This document shows, piece after piece, positions 47,634 to 57,615 of a stretch of 64,000 bases of DNA. This stretch comes from Devosia neptuniae. Its GTDB lineage: Bacteria > Pseudomonadota > Alphaproteobacteria > Rhizobiales > Devosiaceae. Every line of letters starts with the position of its first letter. The first letter of the stretch is position 1. The notes under the pieces are model-generated. The model had not been told where the DNA came from. It saw only the letters and a program-made list of their open reading frames with translations, and ran no database searches. The DNA lies in NCBI RefSeq assembly GCF_025452235.1, contig NZ_CP104965.1, positions 3,344,501 to 3,408,500 of the forward strand. Reading direction: 5' to 3'. The position numbers and the translations under genes were made by a program.

Positions 47634-48959
47634 ATGGCGGTCGATTGGCTCTGCCGCGATTGCCTGGTCCATGGCTCGGCCAATGCGGCGCCACAGCGCT
47701 GCCCTGGCTGCGGTTCGCCGCGCTTGCGGGCACATGAGGAGCTGTTTGCACTGACGACGGCCCATGTCGATTGCGACGCCTTCTATGCGTCGGTCGAAAA
47801 GCGCGACGATCCTTCGCTGCGCGACAAACCGCTGATCATCGGCGGCGGCGTACGCGGCGTGGTGTCCACCTGCTGCTATATCGCCCGCCAGTCCGGCGTG
47901 CGCTCGGCCATGCCGATGTTCAAGGCGCGGCAACTGTGTCCCGACGCTGTCATCATCAAGCCCAATATGGCCAAATATGTCGAGGTCAGCCGCCAGATCA
48001 GGCGGCATATGGATGCGCTCACTCCGCTCGTGGAACCGCTCTCCATCGACGAGGCGTTCCTCGATCTCTCCGGCACCCAGGCCTTGCACAAAGCCCCGCC
48101 GGCTCTGGTGCTAGTCCGCTTTGCCAGGACCATCGAGACCGAGATTGGCGTCACTATTTCGGTAGGGCTTAGCCACAACAAGTTCCTGGCCAAGGTAGCG
48201 TCCGATCTCGATAAACCGCGCGGCTTTGCCGTGATCGGCGCTGCCGAAACGCTATCCTTCCTCGCACCGCAACCGATCAGCCTGATCTATGGCGTCGGCA
48301 AGGTGCTGGCGGAGACCCTGCGTAAAGACGGGCTGGTGACCATTGGCCAATTGCAGGACGAGCCGCCGGAAAATCTGATGCGCCGCTATGGTGAAATGGG
48401 CGCCCGGCTGGCGCGGCTGGCTCGGGGCGAGGATAGCCGCCGGATTTCTTCGGATAGCGAAATGAAAACAGTGACTTCGGAGACGACATTCAATACCGAT
48501 ATTAGCTCACTTGAAACCCTCTCTACCGAGTTGCTGCATGTCACCGAACGGCTTTCCGAGCGGCTCAAGGCCAAAAATATCGTCGGCGATACGGTGACGC
48601 TGAAATTGAAATCTGCCGGTTTCCGCTTGCGTACACGCGCCCGGCACTTGATGATCCCCACGCAGCTTGCCAGTGTGATCTACGAAACGGGGCTGTCGCT
48701 GCTGGGGCGCGAGATCGATGGCACTGCATTCCGGCTGATTGGAATCGGTGTTTCGGGTATTGAACCGGCCGACGGGACCGATCCGGCGGATTTGCTGGAG
48801 CCGGCAGTGGCCCGCAAGGCTGCCGCTGAACGCGCCATGGATCGGGTCCGTACCCGATTTGGCCGCGAGGCAGTGGTGCGGGGCAAGCTTTATGGAAAAC
48901 GGCAGGCGCCGCCGCCGCTCGATATCGATGACGACCAGAACGAAGGTAAGACCAGATGA
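47634..48959 (+). CDS. dinB: DNA polymerase IV (DinB) with N-terminal zinc finger
   Basis: Y-family translesion polymerase, 441 aa. An N-terminal CxxC-CxxC zinc finger (Cys7, Cys10, Cys23, Cys26) precedes the polymerase domain, an extension seen in alphaproteobacterial DinB proteins. Catalytic acids lie in [12 protein letters not shown] and [10 protein letters not shown]. The helix-hairpin-helix ([12 protein letters not shown]) and little finger domain follow. No clear beta-clamp motif is visible at the C-terminus, which ends in an acidic stretch. RidA overlaps the stop by 4 nt. Confidence 0.93.
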   Translation: MAVDWLCRDCLVHGSANAAPQRCPGCGSPRLRAHEELFALTTAHVDCDAFYASVEKRDDPSLRDKPLIIGGGVRGVVSTCCYIARQSGVRSAMPMFKARQLCPDAVIIKPNMAKYVEVSRQIRRHMDALTPLVEPLSIDEAFLDLSGTQALHKAPPALVLVRFARTIETEIGVTISVGLSHNKFLAKVASDLDKPRGFAVIGAAETLSFLAPQPISLIYGVGKVLAETLRKDGLVTIGQLQDEPPENLMRRYGEMGARLARLARGEDSRRISSDSEMKTVTSETTFNTDISSLETLSTELLHVTERLSERLKAKNIVGDTVTLKLKSAGFRLRTRARHLMIPTQLASVIYETGLSLLGREIDGTAFRLIGIGVSGIEPADGTDPADLLEPAVARKAAAERAMDRVRTRFGREAVVRGKLYGKRQAPPPLDIDDDQNEGKTR

Positions 48960-49414
48960 CCAGCCCGATCGAAAAGCTCCGTGAATATGGCTATGAGCTA
49001 CCCGCCCCCAAGGCGCCGGTGGCCAGCTATGTTCCGGTCACCCGGACCGGCAATATTCTTTATGTCTCGGGGCAGATTTCGAGCAATGAAGGCGGCGTGA
49101 TCACCGGCCTTCTGGGTGACACGATGAATGTCGTCCAGGGAGGGAATGCCGCCGAACTGGCTGCGCTCAATGTGCTTTCGCAGATCGTCCATATGGGTGG
49201 CGTACCGCTGCAGGACATCAAGCGCATCCTCAAGGTGACGGTTCTGGTCGCCTCGACCCCCGACTTCACCGAACAGCATCTGGTGGCCAATGGTTGCTCC
49301 AACCTGCTGGTCGGCGTGCTCGGCGACAAGGGCAAGCATGCTCGCGCAGCCTTCGGCGTTGCGTCCCTGCCCTTCGGCGCAGCGGTGGAGATCGAAGCAG
49401 TCGTCGAGGTCTGA
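48956..49414 (+). CDS. RidA family protein
   Basis: A 152-residue YjgF/YER057c/UK114 family protein. It contains [13 protein letters not shown] and [27 protein letters not shown] end segments ([15 protein letters not shown]). The archetypal RidA arginine in RSxVxVxxLP is replaced by the [12 protein letters not shown] arrangement of a neighbouring subgroup, so imine deaminase activity is not assured. ATG overlaps the dinB stop (ATGA). Confidence 0.88.
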   Translation: MTSPIEKLREYGYELPAPKAPVASYVPVTRTGNILYVSGQISSNEGGVITGLLGDTMNVVQGGNAAELAALNVLSQIVHMGGVPLQDIKRILKVTVLVASTPDFTEQHLVANGCSNLLVGVLGDKGKHARAAFGVASLPFGAAVEIEAVVEV

Positions 49415-49474
49415 GTGTAACGCCAGCGTCACATTGCGGTGCCACTGAGGCCCGAACCCAAGATGAGGCACACC

Positions 49475-50236
49475 ATGTCCGAACCGCTCTTTCCCCGTCC
49501 CGTTGCGCACCGTGGCCTGCATGATCGGGCAGCGGGCATCATCGAGAACAGCGCCAGCGCATTCGAGGTAGCCATTGCTGGCAATTTCGCCATCGAATGC
49601 GATTTGCAGCTCACCAGCGATGGTGTGCCAGTGGTGTTTCATGACGATGATCTGAAACGCCTGACGGGCAAGGACGGCGCGGTCGCCGATATCACCTGGG
49701 CCGAGCTGAGCGTGACGCCGCTGCTGGATAGCGCCAAGGGTGATTGTCCGCAGCGTTTCGAGGACTTTCTGGCACAGATCAATGGCCGGGCGCTGTTGCA
49801 GGTCGAGCTCAAGCATCAGCGCGACATTGGCGGCACGCAATTGCTGGCTCGCGCTGCTGCGGAGGCGCTCAAGACCTATACCGGGCCGGTGACCATTGAA
49901 TCGTTCGACCCCAAGCTGATCACCCTGATCCGGCAATTCGGCTTTACCGGGCCGCGGGGCATCATTACCTATGATTATGAGCCCGATGACGGCGACAAGA
50001 ACCTGACCGACGATCAGCGTTATACACTGCGCCATCTGCTGCATTGGCACGAGACGCAGTTCGATTTCATCTCCTGCGCGGCGGATGCACTTGAACTGCC
50101 CGCCATCAAGTTCTGGCGCGCCCTGGGTAAGCCCGTCACGGCCTGGACCATCCGCTCGCAGGCGGCAGCTGACGCGGCCCTGGCGCATGCCGACCAGATC
50201 GTCTTTGAGGGTTTCGACCCCGCCAAATCTACGTGA
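49475..50236 (+). CDS. Glycerophosphodiester phosphodiesterase
   Basis: Hydrolyses glycerophosphodiesters to glycerol-3-phosphate and an alcohol. It is 253 aa with the GDPD TIM barrel: AHRGLHDRAAGIIENSASAF supplies His, Arg and the Glu-Asn metal site, then ECDLQLTSDGVPVVFHDDDL (acidic residues and second His). No signal peptide is seen, so it is cytosolic. The ATG is preceded by GAGG. Confidence 0.9.
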   Translation: MSEPLFPRPVAHRGLHDRAAGIIENSASAFEVAIAGNFAIECDLQLTSDGVPVVFHDDDLKRLTGKDGAVADITWAELSVTPLLDSAKGDCPQRFEDFLAQINGRALLQVELKHQRDIGGTQLLARAAAEALKTYTGPVTIESFDPKLITLIRQFGFTGPRGIITYDYEPDDGDKNLTDDQRYTLRHLLHWHETQFDFISCAADALELPAIKFWRALGKPVTAWTIRSQAAADAALAHADQIVFEGFDPAKST

Positions 50237-50390
50237 TTGGACGGGGCTGCGGTCTTTTAATGCCGGGCAACGCGACCTATGTTAGCGAACCTGCTGACCT
50301 CCGCCCGGAGTTCCCGCTATCCCCTCCCCTTCGCTGACTGCAACGATCTATCCATCAACCGCGGCTATTCCCGCCGAGACTTGGAATGCC

Positions 50391-51491
<1,101 letters not shown>

Positions 51492-51549
51492 CGCGGCGTG
51501 GCACTATCGCCACTTCCACCGGTCCGCCCTGCCCGCTATGTAGAATGCC

Positions 51550-52671
51550 ATGATCTGGGATATTATCGTCTTCGCCCTACAGACTGCCTTGGTGTTCATC
51601 GTCTCGACAGCGCTATTCGATGCGCTGCATTGGACACTGCACAAATGGGAGGGATCGCGCTTCAAGCTGCTGCGCGTCTTCTCGTCGTGGCACTGGGTGC
51701 ACCACAAATTCCTTGGGCTGGATATGCAGATCAATTCTGCCTATGCCAAGCAGAACATCTGGTTCCATATCCTGCCGGAATACCTGACCGGGATGGCCGG
51801 AACGCTGATTTTCCTCTTTGTTTTCCCCTGGCCTCCTGTCGCCTTGGTCGCGGCCATCCGCACCGTGATGCTGCTGATGACGCTCAAGGAAGAGGGCCTG
51901 GACTACAACCACATGTCGATGGATCGCGTCGGCGGACAGCAGGGCCTGCTCTGGGTGGACAATAATTACCACGCCATGCACCACGTCTATCCGCACAATT
52001 TCTTCTCGTCCTTCACCAATGTGTTCGACATGATCTTTGGCACGGGCTGCCAGATCGAGGGCCGGCATTTCCTGGTCACGGGCGCCTCGGGCGCCTTTGG
52101 CTCGGCCATGGTGGCAAAGCTCGAAAAGCTGGGCGGGATTGTCGAGACAGCCAAATCAGGCGTGGATTTCTCGGCCGGCAATTATGATGGCATGCGTGAA
52201 AAGCTGGCCCGGGCCGATGTGCTGGTCTTGGCGCATGGGGCCAAGAGCGACGATTGCTGGAATGCCAATTTCGTCACCTTCCGCGACCTGACCGAGCTGT
52301 TCACCGAAATGGGCAAGACGCGTCTGGCGCCATCCGAGGTTTGGGCGTTGGGGTCGGAGGTCGAGTTTCATGGCGATATGGGGCTGGAAGAGCTCAAGGC
52401 CTACTCAGTGTCCAAGCGGGCGTTTGCGGCCGTGGCGGGGCGTTATTATCGTTCTGACGCGTTGATTTATCGCCATATCGTCCCCTCCTCATTCACCTCG
52501 GCCATGGGCAAGGGTGCAATGAGTGCAGCAACGGCGGTGAATATCAGCCTGTTCTTCATCCGCCGCAGCTTCAAATATGTGCCGGCGACCTTTACCGGCC
52601 TCGCCGTCCTCAACTATTTCCGTTTTCGTTTTCAGAAGGGCCAGCCCGATCAGCTCGAGCCGGCGGAATAG
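51550..52671 (+). CDS. Bifunctional fatty acid hydroxylase/sterol desaturase-like and short-chain dehydrogenase fusion
   Basis: A 373-residue fusion. Residues 1-165 form a membrane di-iron domain with histidine clusters H27xxxH31, H48xxHH52, His121 and H141xxHH145, as in fatty acid hydroxylases and carotenoid hydroxylases. Residues 172-373 form a Rossmann domain (TGASGAFG at 177-184) with YSVSK (Tyr285, Lys289) as the dehydrogenase catalytic pair. The order suggests oxidation of a membrane lipid or isoprenoid at one carbon to alcohol and then ketone. The substrate is unknown. It lies 58 bp after the DUF482-type gene and 3 bp before HIT. Confidence 0.85.
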   Translation: MIWDIIVFALQTALVFIVSTALFDALHWTLHKWEGSRFKLLRVFSSWHWVHHKFLGLDMQINSAYAKQNIWFHILPEYLTGMAGTLIFLFVFPWPPVALVAAIRTVMLLMTLKEEGLDYNHMSMDRVGGQQGLLWVDNNYHAMHHVYPHNFFSSFTNVFDMIFGTGCQIEGRHFLVTGASGAFGSAMVAKLEKLGGIVETAKSGVDFSAGNYDGMREKLARADVLVLAHGAKSDDCWNANFVTFRDLTELFTEMGKTRLAPSEVWALGSEVEFHGDMGLEELKAYSVSKRAFAAVAGRYYRSDALIYRHIVPSSFTSAMGKGAMSAATAVNISLFFIRRSFKYVPATFTGLAVLNYFRFRFQKGQPDQLEPAE

Positions 52672-52674
52672 ACC

Positions 52675-53094
52675 ATGACCTATGACCCCACCAATATCTT
52701 CGGCAAAATCCTGCGCGGCGAATTGCCGGCGCATAAGGTCTATGAGGACGATACTGCCCTGGTCATGATGGACATTTTTCCGCAATCGCGGGGGCATGCT
52801 TTGGTCATTCCGAAGGCCGCGTCACGCAACCTGCTGGATGCCGATCCGGCCGCGCTGGCAGCGGTGATCCCGCTGGTGCAGCGGGTGGCCAAGGCCGCCA
52901 AGACCGCGACTGGAGCCGATGGTGTGCGCGTGGCTCAGTTCAATGAGGCGGCGGCCGGGCAGACCGTGTTCCACCTGCATTTCCACATCATCCCGGTCTA
53001 CGACGGGATAGCGCTCGGAACCCATGCCGGTGGCGGGCGGGCCGACGACGCGGAACTCATTGCATTGGCCAAGGACATCGCCGCAGCGCTTTAG
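52675..53094 (+). CDS. HIT family protein (histidine triad)
   Basis: A 139-residue nucleotide hydrolase/transferase of the HIT superfamily, probably an AMP-lysine or dinucleotide hydrolase like HinT. The triad motif FHLHFHIIP is complete. ALVMMDIFPQSRGHALVIPK is the typical nucleotide-binding front. It follows the desaturase-SDR gene after 3 bp and ends facing lolD. Confidence 0.93.
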   Translation: MTYDPTNIFGKILRGELPAHKVYEDDTALVMMDIFPQSRGHALVIPKAASRNLLDADPAALAAVIPLVQRVAKAAKTATGADGVRVAQFNEAAAGQTVFHLHFHIIPVYDGIALGTHAGGGRADDAELIALAKDIAAAL

Positions 53095-53102
53095 CGCAGG
53101 CG

Positions 53103-53174
53103 TTAGTCCGGGCGGTGGACGACCGTCAAAGTCGCCAGAATCGCGGTGATCGCGATGATCATTAGCATAGCCAT
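53103..53174 (-). CDS. Possible 23-residue membrane microprotein downstream of lolD
   Basis: On the minus strand a strong ribosome-binding site (GGAGGA, 9 nt before ATG) leads a 24-codon frame. The product is MAMLMIIAITAILATLTVV followed by HRPD, one hydrophobic helix and a short polar end. It lies 53 bp after the lolD stop on the same strand, so it could be on the lolCD transcript. It ends 8 bp from the HIT stop. No homologue is known to me; the claim rests on the ribosome-binding site and the hydrophobic composition. Confidence 0.45.
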   Translation of the reverse strand: MAMLMIIAITAILATLTVVHRPD

Positions 53175-53227
53175 GGGCGCGTTCCTCCAAGCAGAAGAAT
53201 GCGCCCAATGGCGATGGGGTTCAATAA

Positions 53228-53914
53228 TCACAAAGAATGATCGATCACGAGGCCGTTGCGCAGCGTAACGATACGGTCGGCCTTGCGCGCAAGGTCGTGA
53301 TTATGCGTCGCAATCAGGGCCGCGGCCCCTTCCGTCTTGATCAGGCTGCCAAGAGCAGCGAAGACCAGATCGCTGGTTTCGGGGTCGAGATTGCCTGTGG
53401 GCTCGTCGGCCAGGATCACCTTGGGATGATTGGCGGCGGCCCGGGCGATGGCGATGCGCTGCTGTTCGCCGCCGGATAGTTCTGCCGGGCGATGCGTTGC
53501 CCGCTGGCCCACGCCCAGCAGATCGAGCAGTTCCATGGAGCGCTTGTCGGCCTCGGCCTGGCTCTTGCCCGCGATCAGTTGCGGCATGGTGACGTTCTCA
53601 AGCGCGGTGAATTCAGGCAGCAAGTGGTGGAACTGATAGACATAGCCCACTGTGGAGCGGCGCAGCTGGGTGCGGCCGCGGTCGTTCAACTGGCTGGTCT
53701 TGATGCCCGTGATCTCGATTTCCCCGCCCTGCGGGCTTTCCAGCAGGCCCGAGAGGTGCAGCAGGGTCGACTTGCCGGCCCCGGAAGGCGCGACAAGGGC
53801 GACCATCTCGCCGCTTTTCACAGTCAGATTGGCTGCCTCGAGCACGCGAACGATGGTGTCGCCGCTGCCGTAATGGCGGTGGACGTCGGTCAGTACCAAA
53901 TGCGGCTTACTCAT
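53228..53914 (-). CDS. lolD: Lipoprotein-releasing system ATP-binding protein LolD
   Basis: ATPase of the LolCDE-type ABC transporter that extracts lipoproteins from the inner membrane for transfer to LolA. The 228-residue protein has Walker A GPSG-like APSGAGKST, the Q-loop [18 protein letters not shown], signature LSGGEQQR and Walker B ILADEPTG. The ATG overlaps the lolC stop by 8 nt. The phrase [14 protein letters not shown] is characteristic for LolD rather than other MacB-like ATPases. Confidence 0.95.
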   Translation of the reverse strand: MSKPHLVLTDVHRHYGSGDTIVRVLEAANLTVKSGEMVALVAPSGAGKSTLLHLSGLLESPQGGEIEITGIKTSQLNDRGRTQLRRSTVGYVYQFHHLLPEFTALENVTMPQLIAGKSQAEADKRSMELLDLLGVGQRATHRPAELSGGEQQRIAIARAAANHPKVILADEPTGNLDPETSDLVFAALGSLIKTEGAAALIATHNHDLARKADRIVTLRNGLVIDHSL

Positions 53915-55277
53915 AACGCAGGGCCTCGACCGGATCATATTGGGCGGCGCGCCAGGCCGGATAAAGCGTAGCAAGGAAACTCAGGCCTAAGGCCAGCCCA
54001 ACCACCACAGTCACCTCAAGCGGGTCTGTCTTGGATGGCAGCGAGGACAGGAAGAACACTTCAGGCGGGAAGATGGCCACGCCCAGCGTGTTGGACACGA
54101 AGGCCCGGATCGCCTCGGCATTGGACGCCACTAGAAGGCCCAGCAGCAGCCCGGCTATGGTGCCGATAAAGCCGATGGTTGTGCCGGTGATGGAGAAAAT
54201 GCGCATGATCGAACCGCGCGTGGCGCCCATGGTGCGCAGCACCGCGATATCGGAGCTTTTGTCCTTCACCAGCATGATGAGGCTGGAAATGATGTTGAAC
54301 GCGGCTACGAGAATGATCATCGACAGGATGGTGAACATCACCACCCGCTCGACCTGCAGCGCCGAGAAGAAGGTCTCGTTGCGCTGCTGCCAATCCGTCA
54401 GGATCAGTGGGCGGGTGTTCGGGTCGGTCTCGATGCGCTGTCGCATGACGGTGGTGTTGTCAGGATCGTCGATGAACACCTCCGCGGCCGAGGCCTGGCC
54501 GACGCGGTCATAGGCGGCGTCGATCTGTGCATCCGTCGCCATGGGGTCAAGCGGCTTTTGGCCCGGCTTGAGCACGTCCTTGTAGAGCTTGAAATAGTCC
54601 TGGGCCGTCTCGATCGGCATGTACATGAAGAAACTGTCGAACTCGACCATGCCGAGATCGAAGATCACCGTCACCGGGTAGGAGCGGATCTGCGGCGTCG
54701 AACCGAACGGGGTCATGGCGCCGTCGGGATTGATGATCTGTACTTGATCGCCCAGCGACACGCCAAGGGTCTGGGCAAGCCGATAGCCGATGGCAATGCC
54801 GCCCGAGGTGTCCCAGCTGTCCCAGCCGCCCTGGCTGGCTGCGCCGTAGAGCAGCTTGAGCTTCTTGATATTCTCTTCGTCCATGCCGCGCACGGTTGCG
54901 CCGGTGGAGCTGCCCCGGCCCGAAGCCAGCACCTGGCCCTCAACGAAATAGGTGGCAAAGCTCACGCCGGGAATATTCTGGAGCGAGGCCACCGTCTCCT
55001 TGTAGTCGGTGAATTCCCGCTCGATCGGGTAAGCCGTGAAATGCCCGTTGAGGCCAAGAATTTTGGTCAACAGCTCGCCGCGGAACCCGTTCATCACCGA
55101 CATGACGACGATCAATGTCGCCACGCCGATGGCGACACCCACCATGGTCAGGCTGGCGATCACCGAAATGAACGCCTCCTTGCGGCGGGCGCGCAGATAG
55201 CGGCCGGCGATCATCCATTCAAAGCGGGAGAAAGGCTTGGTGCCCTTGTTGAGCGCCGGCTGCCCCAGATCGGTCAA
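53907..55277 (-). CDS. lolC: Lipoprotein-releasing ABC transporter permease LolC/LolE
   Basis: Permease of the lipoprotein-releasing system, 456 aa. One N-terminal membrane helix ([20 protein letters not shown] region), a large periplasmic domain (about residues 70-290) and three C-terminal helices give the MacB-like topology. [18 protein letters not shown] at the N-terminus is conserved in the family. It supports the TTG start, which overlaps the proS stop (TTGA). Only one permease gene is seen, so the transporter is probably a homodimer of this subunit, the LolF situation of many non-enteric bacteria. Confidence 0.93.
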   Translation of the reverse strand: MTDLGQPALNKGTKPFSRFEWMIAGRYLRARRKEAFISVIASLTMVGVAIGVATLIVVMSVMNGFRGELLTKILGLNGHFTAYPIEREFTDYKETVASLQNIPGVSFATYFVEGQVLASGRGSSTGATVRGMDEENIKKLKLLYGAASQGGWDSWDTSGGIAIGYRLAQTLGVSLGDQVQIINPDGAMTPFGSTPQIRSYPVTVIFDLGMVEFDSFFMYMPIETAQDYFKLYKDVLKPGQKPLDPMATDAQIDAAYDRVGQASAAEVFIDDPDNTTVMRQRIETDPNTRPLILTDWQQRNETFFSALQVERVVMFTILSMIILVAAFNIISSLIMLVKDKSSDIAVLRTMGATRGSIMRIFSITGTTIGFIGTIAGLLLGLLVASNAEAIRAFVSNTLGVAIFPPEVFFLSSLPSKTDPLEVTVVVGLALGLSFLATLYPAWRAAQYDPVEALRYE

Positions 55278-56623
55278 ATGTCGGTCTTTCTTTGCGGTTC
55301 GATCAGGCCCTTGAGACGCGCGACGGCGTCGGCGATCGGCAACGTTTCGCGCTCGCCGGTCTTGCGGTGCTTAATTTCGGCCTCACCAGCCTTGAGCCCG
55401 CGCGGCCCCAGGATGATCTGGTAGGGAATGCCAATCAGATCGGCGGTGGTGAACTTAGCCCCTGCCCCCTGGTCACGGTCATCATAGAGCATGTCGAGGC
55501 CCGCAGCGGTCAGCTCTGCATAGAGCTTGTCGCAGGCGGCATCGCACTCGGCATCGCCCGCCTTGAGATTGATCAGCACAGCCTCGAACGGCGCCACGCT
55601 GACTGGCCAGACAATGCCGGCCTCGTCGTGGAAGGCTTCGATGATGGCTGGAACCACACGCGTCGGGCCGACGCCATAAGAGCCCATATGCACGGTGATT
55701 TCCTTGCCGTCAGGACCGGTCACGGTCGCCTTCATCGGCTCGGAATACTTGGTCCCGAAGTAGAAAATATGGCCAACTTCGATGCCGCGCGCAGAAACCC
55801 GAAATTCCTCGGGTACTGTCGCCTCGAACTCAGCCATATCAACCATTTCCTCGGTCGCGGCGTAAAGCGAGGTCCAGTCGTTGAAAATGGGCTTGAGATC
55901 CCCGCGGAAGTCGACGTCGGGACCGGGAATGGGCTTGTCGAGCAAGCGCTTATCGCAGAACACCGCGCTTTCGCCCGTATCGGCCAGCACGATCCATTCG
56001 TGGCTCAGGTCACCGCCAATAGGGCCCGTATCGGCACGCATCGGAATGGCCGTCAGCCCCATGCGGGCATAGGTGCGCAGATAGGCCACGAACATGCGTT
56101 CATAGGCTTTGACCGCGTCTTCCTTGTTCAGGTCGAACGAGTAGGCATCCTTCATCAGAAATTCGCGGCTGCGCATGGTGCCGAAGCGCGGACGGACCTC
56201 GTCGCGGAACTTCCACTGGACGTGATAAAGATTGAGCGGCAAGTCCTTGTAGGACTTCACATAGGTCCGGAAGATATCGGTGACCATCTCCTCATTGGTG
56301 GGACCATAGAGGAATTCGCGCTCGTGCCGATCCTCGATGCGCAGCATCTCTTTGCCATAGGCGTCATAGCGCCCGCTTTCGCGCCAGAGATCGGCCGACT
56401 GGATGGTCGGCATCATCAATTCGATGGCGCCGGAGCGGTTCTGCTCCTCCTCGATGATGGCCTTGACCTTCATCAGCACCTTGTAGCCGAGCGGCAACCA
56501 GGAATAGAGGCCAGAGGCCTGCTGCTTGATCATCCCGGCCCGCAGCATCAGGCGGTGGGAGGCGATTTCGGCATCCTTGGGAACGTCCCGCAGCACCGGC
56601 AAAAAATAACGAGACAGGCGCAT
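55274..56623 (-). CDS. proS: Prolyl-tRNA synthetase, short alphaproteobacterial type
   Basis: Class II synthetase charging tRNA-Pro. At 449 aa it lacks the large editing insertion domain of the E. coli enzyme, as is normal for alphaproteobacteria. Seen are motif 1 ([17 protein letters not shown]), TNEEMVTD, motif 2 ([10 protein letters not shown] with [14 protein letters not shown]), motif 3 ([14 protein letters not shown]) and a C-terminal anticodon-binding domain. I chose the ATG of [11 protein letters not shown] because GGAG precedes it and it starts the conserved region. lolC is coupled behind it. Confidence 0.95.
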   Translation of the reverse strand: MRLSRYFLPVLRDVPKDAEIASHRLMLRAGMIKQQASGLYSWLPLGYKVLMKVKAIIEEEQNRSGAIELMMPTIQSADLWRESGRYDAYGKEMLRIEDRHEREFLYGPTNEEMVTDIFRTYVKSYKDLPLNLYHVQWKFRDEVRPRFGTMRSREFLMKDAYSFDLNKEDAVKAYERMFVAYLRTYARMGLTAIPMRADTGPIGGDLSHEWIVLADTGESAVFCDKRLLDKPIPGPDVDFRGDLKPIFNDWTSLYAATEEMVDMAEFEATVPEEFRVSARGIEVGHIFYFGTKYSEPMKATVTGPDGKEITVHMGSYGVGPTRVVPAIIEAFHDEAGIVWPVSVAPFEAVLINLKAGDAECDAACDKLYAELTAAGLDMLYDDRDQGAGAKFTTADLIGIPYQIILGPRGLKAGEAEIKHRKTGERETLPIADAVARLKGLIEPQRKTDI

Positions 56624-56754
56624 TTCGGCTCCGCGACAGGATCGACTCATGGGTTCTCTTGATGCCCACTGAAATCCTACTCGTCCATCCGATGCAAGCA
56701 TGGATGGCATGCAGAATCTAGGTGACAGCTATGGGACAAGTTGTTAGGGTCCGA

Positions 56755-56896
56755 CGCAATAAAACAAAGGCGGTTAAAACCGCTGGACGTCGACAACGTC
56801 AAGGGAGGAGCGTTGGCAGCCGCTTTCATAGCGCGCCTAAGACCAGCGTATTGTCGAACAAACTCAATCCAGCGGGGCCTTGTGCCCCGCTTTTTT
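56755..56896 (+). ncRNA. Candidate small RNA ending in intrinsic terminator
   Basis: A plus-strand terminator stands upstream of mmcQ with no gene in front of it. Before it are short hairpins GCGGTT-AA-AACCGC and GACGT-CGACA-ACGTC and an exposed GGGAGGAG. A promoter-like GTGACA-N17-TAGGGT starts at about 56723, which would put the RNA start near 56755. The RNA would be about 140 nt. An attenuating leader of mmcQ is the alternative. Confidence 0.4.
56871..56896 (+). terminator. Rho-independent terminator upstream of mmcQ
   Basis: AGCGGGG and CCCCGCT form a 7-bp stem around CCTTGTG, followed by TTTTTT. It is 29 bp before the mmcQ ATG, so it either ends a small RNA or attenuates mmcQ. Confidence 0.8.
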
Positions 56897-56924
56897 GTTT
56901 CCGCCGGCAGGATTGGACAAAAAC

Positions 56925-57248
56925 ATGGCCATAGCAGCGGATTTGAGGCGGTTGGCGCTGGTCCTGCCCGGCACGACGGAAACACCGCATTTCGAGCGGG
57001 CGGCGTTCAAAGTGGATCGCATCTTTGTGACCCTGGCAGCCGACGAATTGACCGCAAATCTTGCGCTGACGCCGGATGAGCAGGAGTTCAAATGCCAGCT
57101 CGCGCCGGACGTTTTTCAGTCGGTCGACAATGCGTGGGGCCGCAAGGGCTGGACGACCATTATCCTGGCCAATGCCACTGAAGCGGACTTGGCGGCGGCG
57201 CTCGCCATGGCGCATATCCACGCTATGGGCAAGACTCGGCGTGCCTAG
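56925..57248 (+). CDS. MmcQ/YjbR family protein
   Basis: A 107-residue single-domain protein of the MmcQ/YjbR family, whose fold resembles DNA-binding CyaY-like domains but whose role is unproven. The family pattern is seen in LALVLPGTTETPHFERAAFKV and the late GWTTI segment. Its stop overlaps that of the convergent DUF1467 gene by 4 nt. It interrupts the otherwise minus-strand block proS to rnj. Confidence 0.85.
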   Translation: MAIAADLRRLALVLPGTTETPHFERAAFKVDRIFVTLAADELTANLALTPDEQEFKCQLAPDVFQSVDNAWGRKGWTTIILANATEADLAAALAMAHIHAMGKTRRA

Positions 57249-57496
57249 CGGTTCCAGTAGTGATGCAGGGTTTCGTTGCCCAAGCCCCAGAACAGCAGGC
57301 CGGTAAAGACCACGGCCAGAGCCGTTGCCATTCCAACCTTGCGCCATAGGCGCGGGCTGACCGGTGCGCCGGGATCGGTGCCCGCCACGATCTCGCCCCC
57401 GGCTTCGGACTGGCTCTGATTGCCGATCGGCAGCACGGCGACAAAAGACAGCCACCAGATGACGAAGAATACGGCGAGCAATGAGCCAATCTGCAT
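57245..57496 (-). CDS. DUF1467 family membrane protein
   Basis: An 83-residue protein with two hydrophobic helices (about residues 2-24 and 54-72) and the loop VAGTDPGAPVSPRLWRKV, the mark of the DUF1467 family. The function is unknown. AAGGAA before the ATG supports this start rather than longer frames. The gene sits between rnj and proS, as in many Hyphomicrobiales, here separated from proS by the mmcQ insertion. Confidence 0.88.
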   Translation of the reverse strand: MQIGSLLAVFFVIWWLSFVAVLPIGNQSQSEAGGEIVAGTDPGAPVSPRLWRKVGMATALAVVFTGLLFWGLGNETLHHYWNR

Positions 57497-57615
57497 TTGA
57501 ATTTCCTTAGGGGCGCTCTGCCCCGGCAGGCAAACGACGTGGCGCCGACAATAGCGCCCCGTGCTTTGTTCCGACAGCCCCACCAGCAACTTGCCGGTGG
57601 GACATTCCGTCTCGC

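Larger units (their letters stand above)
56624..56924. other. 301-bp divergent gap between proS and mmcQ
   Basis: Both the proS and the mmcQ promoters should lie here. The right half contains features of an independent small transcript on the plus strand, ending in the terminator at 56871-56896. No reliable protein gene is seen; an Arg-rich frame from 56731 runs through the terminator and is not credible. Confidence 0.6.

Noticed and set aside
56731..56934. Arg-rich plus-strand frame upstream of mmcQ
   Set aside because: It runs through an intrinsic terminator and into the mmcQ start, and has no convincing ribosome-binding site.
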